A stretch of DNA of 64,000 bases from SIG452 sp045638525 (GTDB lineage: Bacteria > Bacillota > Clostridia > UMGS1840). This document shows positions 52,878-63,600 of the stretch, piece after piece. Position 1 is the first letter of the stretch; every line of letters starts with the position of its first letter. Both the position numbers and the translations under genes were made by a program. The notes below the pieces were generated by a model. That model was given only the letters and a program-made list of their open reading frames with translations, was not told where the DNA came from and ran no database searches. Location: NCBI GenBank assembly GCA_045638525.1, contig JAZUBQ010000019.1:74966-138965 (forward strand). Direction: 5' to 3'.

Positions 52878-53642
52878 CTATACCCCGCCAAATCGACGGT
52901 TTCTTCCCTGATATGTAAGAATTGCCTGTTCCAGATCCTGTTCGGAAAAATCAGGCCACAAAATATTATCATAATAAAATTCACTGTATGCCGATTGCCA
53001 CAAAAGGAAATTGGAGATTCTGATTTCACCGGAGGGACGCAACACCAAATCAGGATCGGGACAATGCGCCGTATATAAGTGAGACGAAATCATCGCTTCA
53101 TCAATCGCATCAACCAAAACTTCGTTTTCCTGCACTTTTTTTGCAATCTGACGAACTGCCCAGATCAATTCATCTCTGCCACCATAATTTAAAGCAATAT
53201 TCAAAAAACAACCGGTTTTTGCATATTCTGCTGTACGTGCTTCCTCTGCCTCTATCATTTTCACCAAAGGCTCAGGTAAGCGGGTACGGTCACCCAAAAA
53301 ACGAACCGCCACTTTTCTGTGCTCCATCAAATCCACAATTTGAGGAAGCCGTTTCATACAAAGGTTCATCAGATTGTTTACTTCATCCTCGGGACGTTTC
53401 CAGTTTTCGGTAGAAAATGCATACACCGTCAAACATTTAACGCCCAAATCATAAGCGTGTCGTGCAATTTTCACCAAAGTATCAGCACCGGCACCATGGC
53501 CTGCCGTACGGGGAAGACCTCTTTTCTTTGCCCATCTGCCGTTACCGTCCATAATAATAGCGATATGCACAGGGATATTACCCGGGTCTAACTGCGAAGA
53601 AACATTTTTCTTTCTTTTGGGGAATCGGAACAATCTGCTCAC
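52878..53642 (-). CDS. uppS: Undecaprenyl diphosphate synthase
   Basis: 254 residues. VHIAIIMDGNGRWAKKRGLPR contains the catalytic Asp; the family ending RPSGEIRISNFLLWQSAYSEFYY is intact. It makes the undecaprenyl carrier for cell-wall synthesis from isopentenyl units supplied by dxr and ispG. The first codon is GTG at 53642 with a weak purine stretch ahead. It is the first gene of the operon, 60-70 bases after a -10 element. Confidence 0.96.
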   Translation of the reverse strand: MSRLFRFPKRKKNVSSQLDPGNIPVHIAIIMDGNGRWAKKRGLPRTAGHGAGADTLVKIARHAYDLGVKCLTVYAFSTENWKRPEDEVNNLMNLCMKRLPQIVDLMEHRKVAVRFLGDRTRLPEPLVKMIEAEEARTAEYAKTGCFLNIALNYGGRDELIWAVRQIAKKVQENEVLVDAIDEAMISSHLYTAHCPDPDLVLRPSGEIRISNFLLWQSAYSEFYYDNILWPDFSEQDLEQAILTYQGRNRRFGGV

Positions 53643-53708
53643 CTCATTTTCTCACAAATTTCAACAAATTTATTTCAAAATTGACATACTTACACATTTT
53701 ATCAAGTT

Positions 53709-53716
53709 ATTATAAC
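53709..53716 (-). promoter_or_regulatory. Possible extended -10 promoter of the uppS operon
   Basis: Minus-strand TGTTATAAT (53717-53709) has the TG of an extended -10 box. No matching -35 hexamer at 16-18 bases was found, so this is a weaker call. Confidence 0.5.
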
Positions 53717-53817
53717 ACATTCTATTGGAAAAATAAATAGTTTTTGTGAAATATTTTAAAAAAATTTATTCTTTTTTACGATTTTTTGATTTTTGAAAAT
53801 TTTTTCTCATAAAATAG

Positions 53818-53847
53818 TTGAAAAAACAAAATCCTCTATGCTATAAT
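53818..53847 (+). promoter_or_regulatory. Promoter of the Na/Pi cotransporter gene
   Basis: TTGAAA (53818-53823) and TATAAT (53842-53847) with an 18-base spacer. The leader of about 150 bases ends in a hairpin between the ribosome site and the start codon. The remaining gap to uppS is AT-rich without genes. Confidence 0.7.
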
Positions 53848-53968
53848 AAAATTGTAAAGTATGCAAAATCTCACATTAACTTCACGTTTCCATTATAATG
53901 TGGAAAACACAAAAACATTCCCTTGTGAAAAAATTATCTACATATTTCTAAAAATTCGAGAAAGGAAC

Positions 53969-53991
53969 GGTTGTTTTAAAAAAGAACAACC
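53969..53991 (+). promoter_or_regulatory. Stem-loop between ribosome site and start codon of the Na/Pi cotransporter
   Basis: GGTTGTT (53969-53975) pairs with AACAACC (53985-53991) around an A-rich loop. AAAGGA is at 53961-53966 and the ATG at 54004. Folding brings the two to about 14 bases of one another. No closer ribosome site exists. Confidence 0.6.
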
Positions 53992-54003
53992 AACAAAACA
54001 AGT

Positions 54004-55806
54004 ATGGACAACATCGGATTGTATGTAACCATTGCCATTCAGGTTATTGGCGGACTTTGTCTGTTTTTATTTGGTATGAACCTGATGGGAGACAGTTTGG
54101 AAAAAGCTGCCGGCATGAAAATGCAAAGAATCATTGAATCCTTAACCGGAAATCTGCTCAAAGGCGTTCTGGTAGGTGCATTGGTCACCGCAGTCATCCA
54201 GTCATCCTCTGCCACCACTGTTATTGTGGTTGGTTTCGTATCGGCAGGGATTATGACCTTAAAACAAGCGGCAGGAATCATTATGGGTGCCAACATCGGA
54301 ACCACCATTACTGCACATATTCTGCGTTTAAACGATGTATCTTCCGACAATTTCTGGATGTCTTTCTTTAAACCGGATAATTTGATGTTTGTATTGATTA
54401 TCGCAGGGATGCTGCTGATTTATCTGGCAAAAAGCCAGTCTAAAAAAGATGCCGGAGGCATTTTCATCGGCTTATCGTTGATTTTTGCGGGGATGGGCTT
54501 TATGTCCGATGGATTAAAAGGTATGGATAAAAGCATATTTGAAACCCTCTTTGCATTCTGTGCCAATATGCCTTTATTAGGTATTTTAATCGGTACTGTG
54601 GTAACCGCAATTATCCAGTCTTCTTCTGCATCTGTAGGGATTCTGCAGGCAGTTGCTTCTACCGGTGCCATCACCCTGGGGGGAGCAATCCCCATTATCT
54701 TGGGGCAGAATATCGGTACCTGTATCACCGCAATTTTATCCTCTATGGGTGCCACCAAAACCGCAAAAAAAGCCAGCGTATTGCACCTTGTTTTCAATGT
54801 TATCGGTACCGCACTGTTTATCGTCGCTATCTTTTTCATCTGCCCCTATGTTGTTCCCGGCTGGGCAAATCTGATGAACGGCAATGTAAACTCCGGCTCC
54901 ATCGCAGACTTCCATACCATCTTCAACGTAGCTACCACCGTTATTCTGCTTCCCTTTGCAGGCCTTTTGGTAAAACTGGTAGGTGGTTCTTCCAAAGAGG
55001 AAGAATCCGAAGCGGACAAGACCTCCCGTTTGTTGGACGACCGTTTCCTCCACTCTCCTGCAATCGCTATCGGGCAGAGTAAAAATGTGGTAATCTCAAT
55101 GTTGGAATTAGCCAAAAAGAATATCACCCTTTCCGAAGCTGCTGTGCTGAATAAAAATGCCGACGCTATGACTGAAATCAAGCTCATTGAAAAACAGGTA
55201 GACACCATGGAAAGTGAACTTACCTCCTATCTGACAAAAATCACAGACAAAACCTTATCCGAATCGGAAAACAAACAAACGATGAGCTATCTGCACATGG
55301 TTTCTGACATCGAACGTATTTCCGACCACGCAAGCAATATGAGTGATATCGCAAAAATGATGATTGAAGAAGACCAGATTCTCTCCAAGAGCGGCACCCG
55401 TGAGCTTCACAATATGTTCTTAGCTGTGTATGACCTATTGGATACCACAGCGGAAGCCATCCGTACCAATGATTTTGGAACAGCTTCCCAGATTGAACCC
55501 AAAGAACAGGTAATTGACTTGTTCAAAGCAACCTTCCGCAGAAAGCATATGGACCGCCTGTCCAAGAAAAAATGCACCACCGAATCCGGAATTGCTTTCC
55601 TGGAAATGGTCAACAACTTAGAACGTGTGGCAGACCACTGCTCCAACATCGGGGTAGCCATCATTCAGCAATACTCCGAACAGAAGTTGTTTAATTCTCA
55701 CGAATATCTGGAAATTGAAAGCATCCGTAAAAACGAAACTTACACCAAAACCTATAACGACTTTATGGAAAAATACTACAATCCCTTAATCAAAGAAAAA
55801 GAATAA
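54004..55806 (+). CDS. Na+/phosphate cotransporter with C-terminal PhoU-like domain
   Basis: 600 residues. Two inverted membrane repeats are marked by QSSSATTVIVVGFV and QSSSASVGILQAV, each with the family QSSS motif and GANIGTT / GQNIGTC segments. The C-terminal 230 residues are helical, PhoU-type (SDIERISDHASNMSDIAKMM and VNNLERVADHCSNIGV). It takes up phosphate with sodium. The ATG lies unusually far from AAAGGA with a stem-loop between (53969-53991). Upstream in-frame reading meets a stop, so the start is fixed. It is probably cotranscribed with ymdB. Confidence 0.93.
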   Translation: MDNIGLYVTIAIQVIGGLCLFLFGMNLMGDSLEKAAGMKMQRIIESLTGNLLKGVLVGALVTAVIQSSSATTVIVVGFVSAGIMTLKQAAGIIMGANIGTTITAHILRLNDVSSDNFWMSFFKPDNLMFVLIIAGMLLIYLAKSQSKKDAGGIFIGLSLIFAGMGFMSDGLKGMDKSIFETLFAFCANMPLLGILIGTVVTAIIQSSSASVGILQAVASTGAITLGGAIPIILGQNIGTCITAILSSMGATKTAKKASVLHLVFNVIGTALFIVAIFFICPYVVPGWANLMNGNVNSGSIADFHTIFNVATTVILLPFAGLLVKLVGGSSKEEESEADKTSRLLDDRFLHSPAIAIGQSKNVVISMLELAKKNITLSEAAVLNKNADAMTEIKLIEKQVDTMESELTSYLTKITDKTLSESENKQTMSYLHMVSDIERISDHASNMSDIAKMMIEEDQILSKSGTRELHNMFLAVYDLLDTTAEAIRTNDFGTASQIEPKEQVIDLFKATFRRKHMDRLSKKKCTTESGIAFLEMVNNLERVADHCSNIGVAIIQQYSEQKLFNSHEYLEIESIRKNETYTKTYNDFMEKYYNPLIKEKE

Positions 55807-55854
55807 TCATAAACTACTCTCGCTGCGAGAGATAGAAAGGTTTTTTGAAAAATT

Positions 55855-56637
55855 ATGTTAAAAATCTTAGCAATCGGTGATGTTGTCGGAGATTGCGGAG
55901 TTGATTTCTTAAAAAAGAAGCTCCCCACTTTTATCAAAGAAAATAATATTGATTTCACCATAGTCAACGGGGAAAATGCACTACCAGGAAGTGGCATCAG
56001 CTTAAACATCACTGAAGATATTTTAGATGCCGGAGCAGACTGTGTGACCTTAGGCAACCACGCCTTCAATAAAAAAGACGTGGAAAAAGCCTTCGACCGT
56101 TACCCCGACCGCATCATCCGCCCCTTAAATTACGACGGTTCCTTAGAAGGAGAAGGCTATACTATTTTAGAGGTCAAAGGTTATCGCATCGGTGTGGTAA
56201 ATCTTTTGGGAAGAATTTATCTTTCTCCTGTAAATTGTCCTTTTCTGGCAATGGATAAATTGCTGGATTACATACAGGAAAAAACCGATATCATCATCGT
56301 GGATTTTCACGCAGAAGCCACCAGTGAGAAAAAAGCTTTCGGCTATTATGTGGACGGACGGGTTTCCGCCGTGTTCGGCACCCATACCCATACCCCCACC
56401 GCGGATGAACAAGTGCTTCCCAACGGAACCGGCTTTATTACCGATATTGGTATGACCGGTGCCACCGACTCGGTTTTGGGGTTAAAAAAAGAAATCTCCA
56501 TCGGACGGATTGTGCATCACAAACGCTCCCGATTCGATTGGGCAGACACCGCCCCCGCTATGATGGGTGCTATCTTCACTGTAAATGAAAGCACCGGAAA
56601 ATGCCACAGCGTAGAACGAATCAAAGTAACAGAATAA
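55855..56637 (+). CDS. ymdB: YmdB-family metallophosphoesterase
   Basis: 260 residues. LAIGDVVGDCGVDFLKKKL, VNGENALPGSGI, VTLGNHAFN, IIVDFHAEATSEKKA and FGTHTHTPTADEQVLPNGT carry the di-iron ligands. This is the TIGR00282-type family that hydrolyses 2',3'-cyclic nucleotides and influences RNA turnover or development. AAAGG is about 13 bases ahead of the ATG, after a small CTCTCGC-type hairpin. It follows the cotransporter by 48 bases and is closed by a terminator. Confidence 0.94.
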   Translation: MLKILAIGDVVGDCGVDFLKKKLPTFIKENNIDFTIVNGENALPGSGISLNITEDILDAGADCVTLGNHAFNKKDVEKAFDRYPDRIIRPLNYDGSLEGEGYTILEVKGYRIGVVNLLGRIYLSPVNCPFLAMDKLLDYIQEKTDIIIVDFHAEATSEKKAFGYYVDGRVSAVFGTHTHTPTADEQVLPNGTGFITDIGMTGATDSVLGLKKEISIGRIVHHKRSRFDWADTAPAMMGAIFTVNESTGKCHSVERIKVTE

Positions 56638-56640
56638 ACG

Positions 56641-56673
56641 ACAAAAACGCTTCCTTTTGGAAGCGTTTTTTCA
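56641..56673 (+). terminator. Terminator after ymdB
   Basis: AAAACGCTTCC and GGAAGCGTTTT form a long stem around a short TTT loop (56645-56670) with a following T-run. Confidence 0.92.
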
Positions 56674-56716
56674 CTCTGAAACAATAATCAATATTTATTT
56701 TTTTACCAAAAACCAC

Positions 56717-56745
56717 TTGACATTTCCCCAAAATTGTGCTAATAT
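56717..56745 (+). promoter_or_regulatory. Promoter of tRNA-Lys
   Basis: TTGACA (56717-56722) and TAATAT (56740-56745), 17-base spacer, 15 bases before the tRNA 5' end. Confidence 0.8.
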
Positions 56746-56759
56746 ATCAAATGTTATAT

Positions 56760-56835
56760 GCACCTTTAGCTCAGTTGGTAGAGCAACTGACTCTTAATCA
56801 GTGGGTCCCGGGTTCGAGTCCCTGAAGGTGCACCA
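56760..56835 (+). tRNA. tRNA-Lys (anticodon CUU)
   Basis: 76 bases with encoded CCA. GCACCTT/AAGGTGC form the acceptor stem; D arm AGCTCAGTTGGTAGAGC and T arm GGGTTCGAGTCCC are intact. The loop CTCTTAA on stem ACTGA/TCAGT gives anticodon CUU. A terminator follows at once. Confidence 0.97.
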
Positions 56836-56872
56836 AAAATCGACAAGGTTCTTAAGAATCTTGTCGATTTTA
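56836..56872 (+). terminator. Terminator of tRNA-Lys
   Basis: AAATCGACAAG and CTTGTCGATTT pair in a long stem. Half of it, CTTGTCGATTTTT, is repeated about 50 bases downstream (56911-56923). Confidence 0.88.
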
Positions 56873-56978
56873 CTTATTACCTATTCCTTCTTCACTCTTC
56901 GCTAAAATAACTTGTCGATTTTTGGAAAGTAATGGGTAATAGTGAATAAGGAAAAAGTTTTTGAAAAGGGAAAATTTT

Positions 56979-57323
56979 ATGGACAGTCCGTTGCTTATAA
57001 AATCAAAGCAATTTGCATTAGATATAATTAAAGTTTGCAATAAAGTAAAAAGTGAAAAAAGAGAAAGTGTACTTACAAATCAACTGATTCGTAGTGGTAC
57101 AAGTATAGGTGCTAATATAAGAGAAGCTTTTTACGGACACGGCAGGAATGATTTTATCGCTAAACTTCAAATAGCATTAAAAGAATGTTCAGAAAGTGAA
57201 TATTGGATTGAACTGCTTATAGAAAGCGGATATTACAATGATAAAGAAATTCTTGAAAAATGTGTTGAATTAAAGAAAATCCTTATTTCATCAATCAATA
57301 CAGCAAAGAAAAACAATAATTAG
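56979..57323 (+). CDS. Four-helix-bundle protein of the 23S-rRNA-intervening-sequence type
   Basis: 114 residues, four amphipathic helices. LIKSKQFALDIIKVCNK, NQLIRSGTSIGANIREAF, FIAKLQIALKECSESEYWIELL and a final ELKKILISSINTAKK match the S23/IVP family, known from insertions in 23S rRNA genes but usually found as single chromosomal genes of unknown role. AAAGGG is nine to ten bases ahead of ATG 56979; a TTG six codons upstream is possible. The surrounding bases contain the TTACCTATTCCTT / AATAGTGAATAAGG flanks that often accompany this family, suggesting movement. It stands behind tRNA-Lys. Confidence 0.85.
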   Translation: MDSPLLIKSKQFALDIIKVCNKVKSEKRESVLTNQLIRSGTSIGANIREAFYGHGRNDFIAKLQIALKECSESEYWIELLIESGYYNDKEILEKCVELKKILISSINTAKKNNN

Positions 57324-57347
57324 CATCTATTATGAACGTGAAAGCCA

Positions 57348-57384
57348 TAAAAGAGTAGATACATCTTGTATCTGCTCTTTTTTA
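57348..57384 (+). terminator. Terminator after the four-helix-bundle gene
   Basis: AGAGTAGATACA (57352-57363) and TGTATCTGCTCT (57367-57378) with a TCT loop and a T-run. Confidence 0.9.
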
Positions 57385-57389
57385 TTATA

Positions 57390-57412
57390 AACACCGAAGG
57401 GACTCGAACCCT
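57390..57412 (-). other. Possible tRNA 3'-end fragment
   Basis: Read on the minus strand, GGGTTCGAGTCCCTTCGGTG resembles the T-arm and acceptor 3' strand of a tRNA. The first 14 bases are identical to the T-arm side of the tRNA-Lys gene 580 bases away, in opposite orientation. No 5' half is present. Confidence 0.45.
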
Positions 57413-57440
57413 GAGAGGGCACGAACCGTCAAGAAAACAT

Positions 57441-57550
57441 TTTGGGAAACCGTTCATTGTATGGGAGGATGCCCACATCCTCCCGCTTCTTTAACATCAC
57501 AATTTCCGCTAACGGGACGATGTGGGCATCGTCCCCTACGGTTTCATTTT
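57441..57550. repeat. Composite palindromic repeat (GGGAGGATG...)
   Basis: Two near-perfect palindromes, GGGAGGATGCCCACATCCTCCC and GGGACGATGTGGGCATCGTCCC in reverse relation, lie 20 bases apart. They are enclosed by AAACCG(T) and (A)CGGTTT ends and a TTGTATGG/CCATAC pair. It looks like a small non-autonomous palindromic element without coding capacity. Confidence 0.7.
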
Positions 57551-57557
57551 CCATACA

Positions 57558-57591
57558 AAAAAGGACTGTCCGAAGACAGTCCTTTTTTAGT
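57558..57591. terminator. Bidirectional terminator
   Basis: AAGGACTGTC (57561-57570) and GACAGTCCTT (57575-57584) with A- and T-runs on both sides. It can end transcription of the giant surface-protein gene, which stops about 95 bases before it. Confidence 0.9.
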
Positions 57592-57684
57592 TTTCGATAT
57601 GCTAATTTCAAGAAATCAGCAGTTTGGCTTAATTCCTCAAGGTGTTGGCTTTCGGAATGACACGGGATTTAATGCCTTTTGGAA

Positions 57685-60600
57685 TTATTGTTGTACCAAT
57701 CGGATACCATAGAAATACCATCCATTTGCAGAATCGTAACTGTTAACAGTAAAGATATGATCTCCCATGGTTAAATCTATAGTTCCAACATCTACCCAAG
57801 TATCACTGTTTCCTGCTAAAGATTGACCGCCACCCGGAATTGTTAGTTCGATTCCGTTGGTGTGGGTAAACTTGATTCCGTCTCCATATACATAACGATA
57901 TCCAGTAGAGTCTTTGAGTCTAACCTGCAGCTTATAAGTTCCGGTTGCCGGTGCTCCAATCTTAAACTTAAACCAAGTATCTCTAGACAGATAACTTGCT
58001 CCACTTCCGTATGCTTTCAACTGAATATATTCAGTTGATGCACCCGGACCAGAAAGCAGTTCATTAGATTCAACAATGTAATCGGTAGAGAATGCTCCTA
58101 CGCCTTCCAGTGTAGCAGGTGCAGTCGATTCACTTCCACCCGGAGTCGGGGTAGGTGTGGGAGTGGGAGTAGGTGTTACAGTTCCACCACCAGACAAGCT
58201 CTGTCCTTTGATAGCAGGCATAAAGTCCTGAGAATTTCTGCTGTTACCGTTCATCATACCAAAGTCAAGACCTGAAATAGTTGCTGAGGTGGTACCAACA
58301 TTTTCAATGGTAAGGGTATGAGAACCTGCTGAGAAATATAACGGCTGATCCATCAAAGGAATCATATTGACATTATTCGTCCAGATATCCTTGCTGTTGA
58401 TAATGAAATAGGTGTAATATCCTTCGTCGGTAGTAACTTTGAAGATAGCCGGGTAATTAGAAGAAGAAATTTTCATCTGCATACTGTACACACCATCATA
58501 AGTAAAGATACTGTTGGTGCTGATTGTCACCTTTTCACCTGCCGCAATGGAGGATGTGGGTAATGCAGGGCTAAAGGAAGCGCCAGTAACATAGTTATAC
58601 CAATGACCTGCCTGTTTCTTACTGGAGTATACCCAACCAAGCTCATCCGCAGTAGCAGAAGCCGGATAAGTTAATGTGGGTTCTCCGGAAACATCGCCAT
58701 CAGGATCTGCATAACTTACGCGTTTTACTAACGGTAAGAAATCACACGATTGTTCATTTCCATATTTGTTCATTCTTACAATGTTAATCTGTTCAATGGT
58801 GATATCGTTTTCGCCGTTATTGGTAATTGTCAGCGTATCAGCATTAGCATTTAAGTAGATTAACTGGTCTTCAGATACATATCCAGTATCATTATCGCTC
58901 CATCCGCTGGACGAATATACAAAATCAGCACAGTATTGGTTATCAGAGGTAGTCACACGAACATTATTATTGGTTCCTTTGATATCCATAGCGATTGCGT
59001 AAACACCATCATACGGAGCGGAATCACTGACTAATGTGACGGATTGAGAGGTATGAGCAGCAATCTTTAAATCAGGATATGTTCTAACGGTACCGTTAGC
59101 GTAACTGCTTGTAGTACCATAATAGCCTGCATTTGTTTTCGTAGAAGAACCGTCTGCATCACCAATCCATAACGGAGCAATACCAATCTTGGCGGTAGAT
59201 GTCAAGCAACCAGTATTATCAGTAATAGTTACAGTTACTTCACCAACACCTTCAAAGGTAAGAAGTGTTCCTTCCCAGTTAGAGGTATTTTTTGTAATTG
59301 TAGTAACGGTGCTACCGGAAGTTTTAGTTGCTACTACAGTTACTTTTGAGCTGTCAATGGTACCTAAACCGGTATCAAAGAAGATATCTCCTAAGGTTTT
59401 CTGTACCTTGGTTGAACCGTCAGCTGTATTAGACATAAATCCAGCATAAGGCAGAATCGCCTTAAACTTACGAACCGCTTTTTCAGTAATGCTTACAGTA
59501 GCTTCGGTTTCAGTACTGTGGTTGTTATCTTTAATCTTAATCTTATAAGTTCCTGCAGCATTGAAGCTTACTGTTGCATCAGACCAACCGCTTGCAGTGG
59601 TGTCAGCAACTTTAGCACCATCCTTGTAGTAGGTTACGGTACCTTTGATATAGTTACCATTAGTACCATTTTTGGTAAAGAGTTCGCTTAATTTTACTGC
59701 CTTGGTTTCGCCTGCATTGATCTCATAGGATTTATTGGTAGCTTTCCATTTTGCAACGGCTGTCGGTGCAGTAAAGCTGATGCTTGCATTAGTAGTTGCA
59801 CTACCGTTGTTGTCTCTAATGGTACAAGCAATTGCAGTTAAACCATTAGTGTCAACAGTTACAGAAGTATCTGCCCAGTTTGCTGCAGTAGCAGTACCGG
59901 AAACACCACCTACGGTGTAGGTTACAGTACCTTTGATGTAGCTACCGTTGGTGTTATCCGGCCGGAAGATATCTCCTAATTTAACAGTAACTTTCTGGTT
60001 ATACCAAGTTTCCTGAGTGTAAGTAACATTCAGATTCTTGGTTGCCCATTTGGTTACATTGGACGGATTGCTGATGGTTACGGTTACCCTAACAGGAGTG
60101 CTGTAGTATCCGTCAGTGATAGTTAAGCTATAAGAAGTTGATGTACCGGTAAAGGTTACGGTAGACTGTGTCCAGTCGGTATCATTGTAAGATACGCGGA
60201 TATTGTCACCGGTAACAGTAACATCAGCATCTTTTACGTAAGTGCCATATGCAGAAACTTCTTTGAAGATAGAACCTAAGGTAATTGTTTTAGATTCGTT
60301 ATAGAATTCTTCCATGCTACGACTATAAGCTAAGGTGTTCTGTTCAAACTTAGTAACATCCCCTGCATCGTTCACGGTAATGGTTGCAGATACGGGAGTG
60401 GAATAGAAACCATCAGTTACTTTAACAGTGTAGTTACCTTTAGCGCCGGGGAAGTAGATTTTATTGTTTGCATATCTTACGCCGGTGGAGGTTCCATTTG
60501 CTAAAGCAATCTGATTTGTTTTAATCACTTCACCAGATTTTGCAGTAAATACCTGTGTAAAATCAATGCTCTGTTCCACACCTACTGTAGTGATGGAAAG

Positions 60601-63600
60601 ATCAACAGATTTGCTAGTTGCAGTCCATTTTTCACGAGCTGCGGGAGCAGTAACACTTACAGTGATAGATTCTTCGTTACACAGATTGTTGTCGGTGATG
60701 GTTAAGGTGATTGCATCGGTACCGTTTAATACAACAGCGGATTTGGTCCAGTCTGCTTTATCTAAGGTAACAGTTGCATTACCGGTTACATCAACGGTAA
60801 CGGTTGCGCTGTTAACATCAGCGATTGCGTTAAACAGAGCACCTAAGGTGGTGTTGTAGCCGCTTTCGATGGTAGTTAAGTCGTGTTTGAAGTCTACAGA
60901 TTTCGCTTCGAATTTATCAACAGGCTGAAGTTCAATTACGTCCACGATGATGGTGGTGGGTAAGCAATAGTAGTAGTCGTTGATAGTGATTTCAATCTGA
61001 CCTTCGCCTGTGAAGTTGATGGTGGAAGCAGTCCAATCAGATGCATTTACATCGATGGTTGCTTCAGCAGTATTTCCTTCGTAAATCACAGGAGATACGG
61101 TTACAGAAATATTCTGTTCGTTGAGAGGAACGCCTGCACCGTCTTTCGTAGCAAACAATTCGCCAACAGCTACAGTAGTTCCGGTTTCAACTTCAGTTAA
61201 GTTCTTGGAAACAAATTTCACAACAGAGCTTGCAGTTTCTCTGTTTACAGTGATACCGGGGAAGTTATCGGTTACGGGGAAGTGTTTTACACCCCAGCCG
61301 TGACCCTGGAATAACTGGTCAAAGGGCAAGTAGATGTGCTGATTGTCTTCTTTTAATACAGTTTCACCGTTTACAACTTCGGTACCTGCATCTTTATGGT
61401 TCCAGACTGCACCGTCTACGAAATGGTAACAGGTTGCATTTTCGGTAGCGTGTGCTCCGTTTACTACAACATAGTTATATCGGCCGGTTGCAGGAACAGT
61501 GCCGGTAGAGCCATCCAAATAAGTGATGGTGGTGCCTTCCACTGCCTGAACTCTGGTCAGTCTGGAGAACTGATGGTCGTGAGTGTAGGATGCTAAAGAG
61601 TTAGCAACCAATTCACAGTAATAGTAGTTGTTCCAATCGCCGTAGTTTACGGTACAACCTACTGCAGTGATGCCGGTTAAGTCAGGAACGGTGTAACCGT
61701 TTTCTACTTTACTTGTCTGAACAGTACCAATCATCATACCTGCGTAACGGTACCAGTAGTACTGGTAGTTACCGCAAACGTCGTTGTTAACGTCAATCTG
61801 AGCAGCAACGTGACAGTTTTCAAAAGTTACGCCACACTTGCTGTCGGGATAGTATCTACCCATAATACCGCCACAGCCAACGTCCCAGGATCCCCACAGA
61901 GCGGAGATTTTGTTGGTGTTGTCTACGGTGATATTTTTAAAGATAATGGGTTTGCCTTCAACGTCGGTTTTTTCTTTGGAATACCAACCGCCGCTACCTA
62001 CGATACCGCCGTTGCCAATGTTGTAAACACGGGGATTACAGTTGGTAATTTCGATGTTTTCAAACACTACGCTTCTGCCTTCCCAGCTTTCTGCATAAGC
62101 AGCAATAACACCGGTGGTGGTGTATTCACCGTCAGAAGTGAAGTTATCAACAGTTAAGTTTTTAATAGTACCGCCATATACTTTACCGAATACGCCCATA
62201 CCGTCACGGAAGCACTGTTCCTGGATGGTATAGTATTCGTTATCACCTTTCATTTCCCAGGTGTTCTGGTAAATGTTTGCGATGGTGTGACCGTTACCGT
62301 CGAAAGTACCTTCAAAGGAATAGAATCCTGTGGTAATTCTTTCAGTTGCGTTGTGGGCTTTTTCATAAGATAAGTCTGCACTGTGATAACCAACGGGATA
62401 GAAGATATATCCTTTGTTTACATTTGCTTCACCGCCAAAGTTCAGGTTTGCCATCAATTTTACAGTTTTATCTTTGAAGGAATCCTGAGCAATATCGGGC
62501 GCCATACCGCCAACGATCGCAGAAAAACCTGCCATCTGGTCAGCGTTGGAGATGGTATACGGAGAAGATTTTCCAACATACCAGCTGTAATCACGAACAC
62601 CGTTCCAGATATTAGCTTTGTTTGCTAAGAAAGCAATTTCAGAGAAGTTTGCTAATGCTAAGGAAACAGTACCGTCTTCGGGGTCGTAAGTAAACTGGTT
62701 ATGTTTTACTAAATCAGCTTTGGTTTCCACTTCTTCCATTTCTACAGCTACGCCGTTTTCTACATGGAACAAGCTTAAGTTACCTTTGTTGTAACCTTTT
62801 TCGGTTGCTTCAGTAATGGTAACAATAATGGGAGTGGTGTTTTCAGAAGATACACCTGCTACGTGAACATCCATTGCAGACAGAGTTTCGTTTTCGCCTG
62901 CTTCCACGCCACTCTGAGATTCATCCAGAGCAGTGGTAGTTAAGGATAATTCAGTTACGCCTTCGGATAACAGAACGCCTGCAGGAACTTCTGCAGTTAC
63001 GTTCCTTACAGTCAGAACGCTTGCTTCGGTAGTTACTTTAGAAGCTTCTGCTGCATAAGGAAGCACTTTACAGCTTGCAAGATTAATCTGATCTGCATAA
63101 GCAGCACCAAGGTTATTGGTTCTTGCCAGTTTTACGCCGCCTAAGGTAACGTATTTGGAACCTTTGTTGGTTACTTTCAGAGTGTTTTCGCCTGCTCTTA
63201 AGTATACCATTTCCAAATCAGAAGTGTTTGCCTGAGCAAAGGTGGTCCAAGCGGTAGTAGCAGGAGTCAATTCGCCATAGAAACCGGTATCGGTTTCCAC
63301 TTTGATTGCACCATCGCTGATGGTATCCATAAACAGGGTTACATAGTAAAGACCTGCATTTGCTGTTAAGGAACGTTTTAAGATTGCGGTTGCACCTGCG
63401 GGAATAATTACATAGTCAGTACCAACGGTACAGTCACCGTTTTCGCTTCCTACATAGTATTCACCGATGTGAGAATTTTCATTTTTAGGACCTACATAAG
63501 TGGTACCGTTAGAAATCGGAGCGGTACCTGCGTTTACTTCTGCCAAATAATCTAAACCGTTACCTGCGATTGCAGTGAAGGTCAGATTTGCGGAAGCATC

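Noticed and set aside
57441..57550. CRISPR-like array
   Set aside because: Only two palindromes, not direct repeats with spacers.
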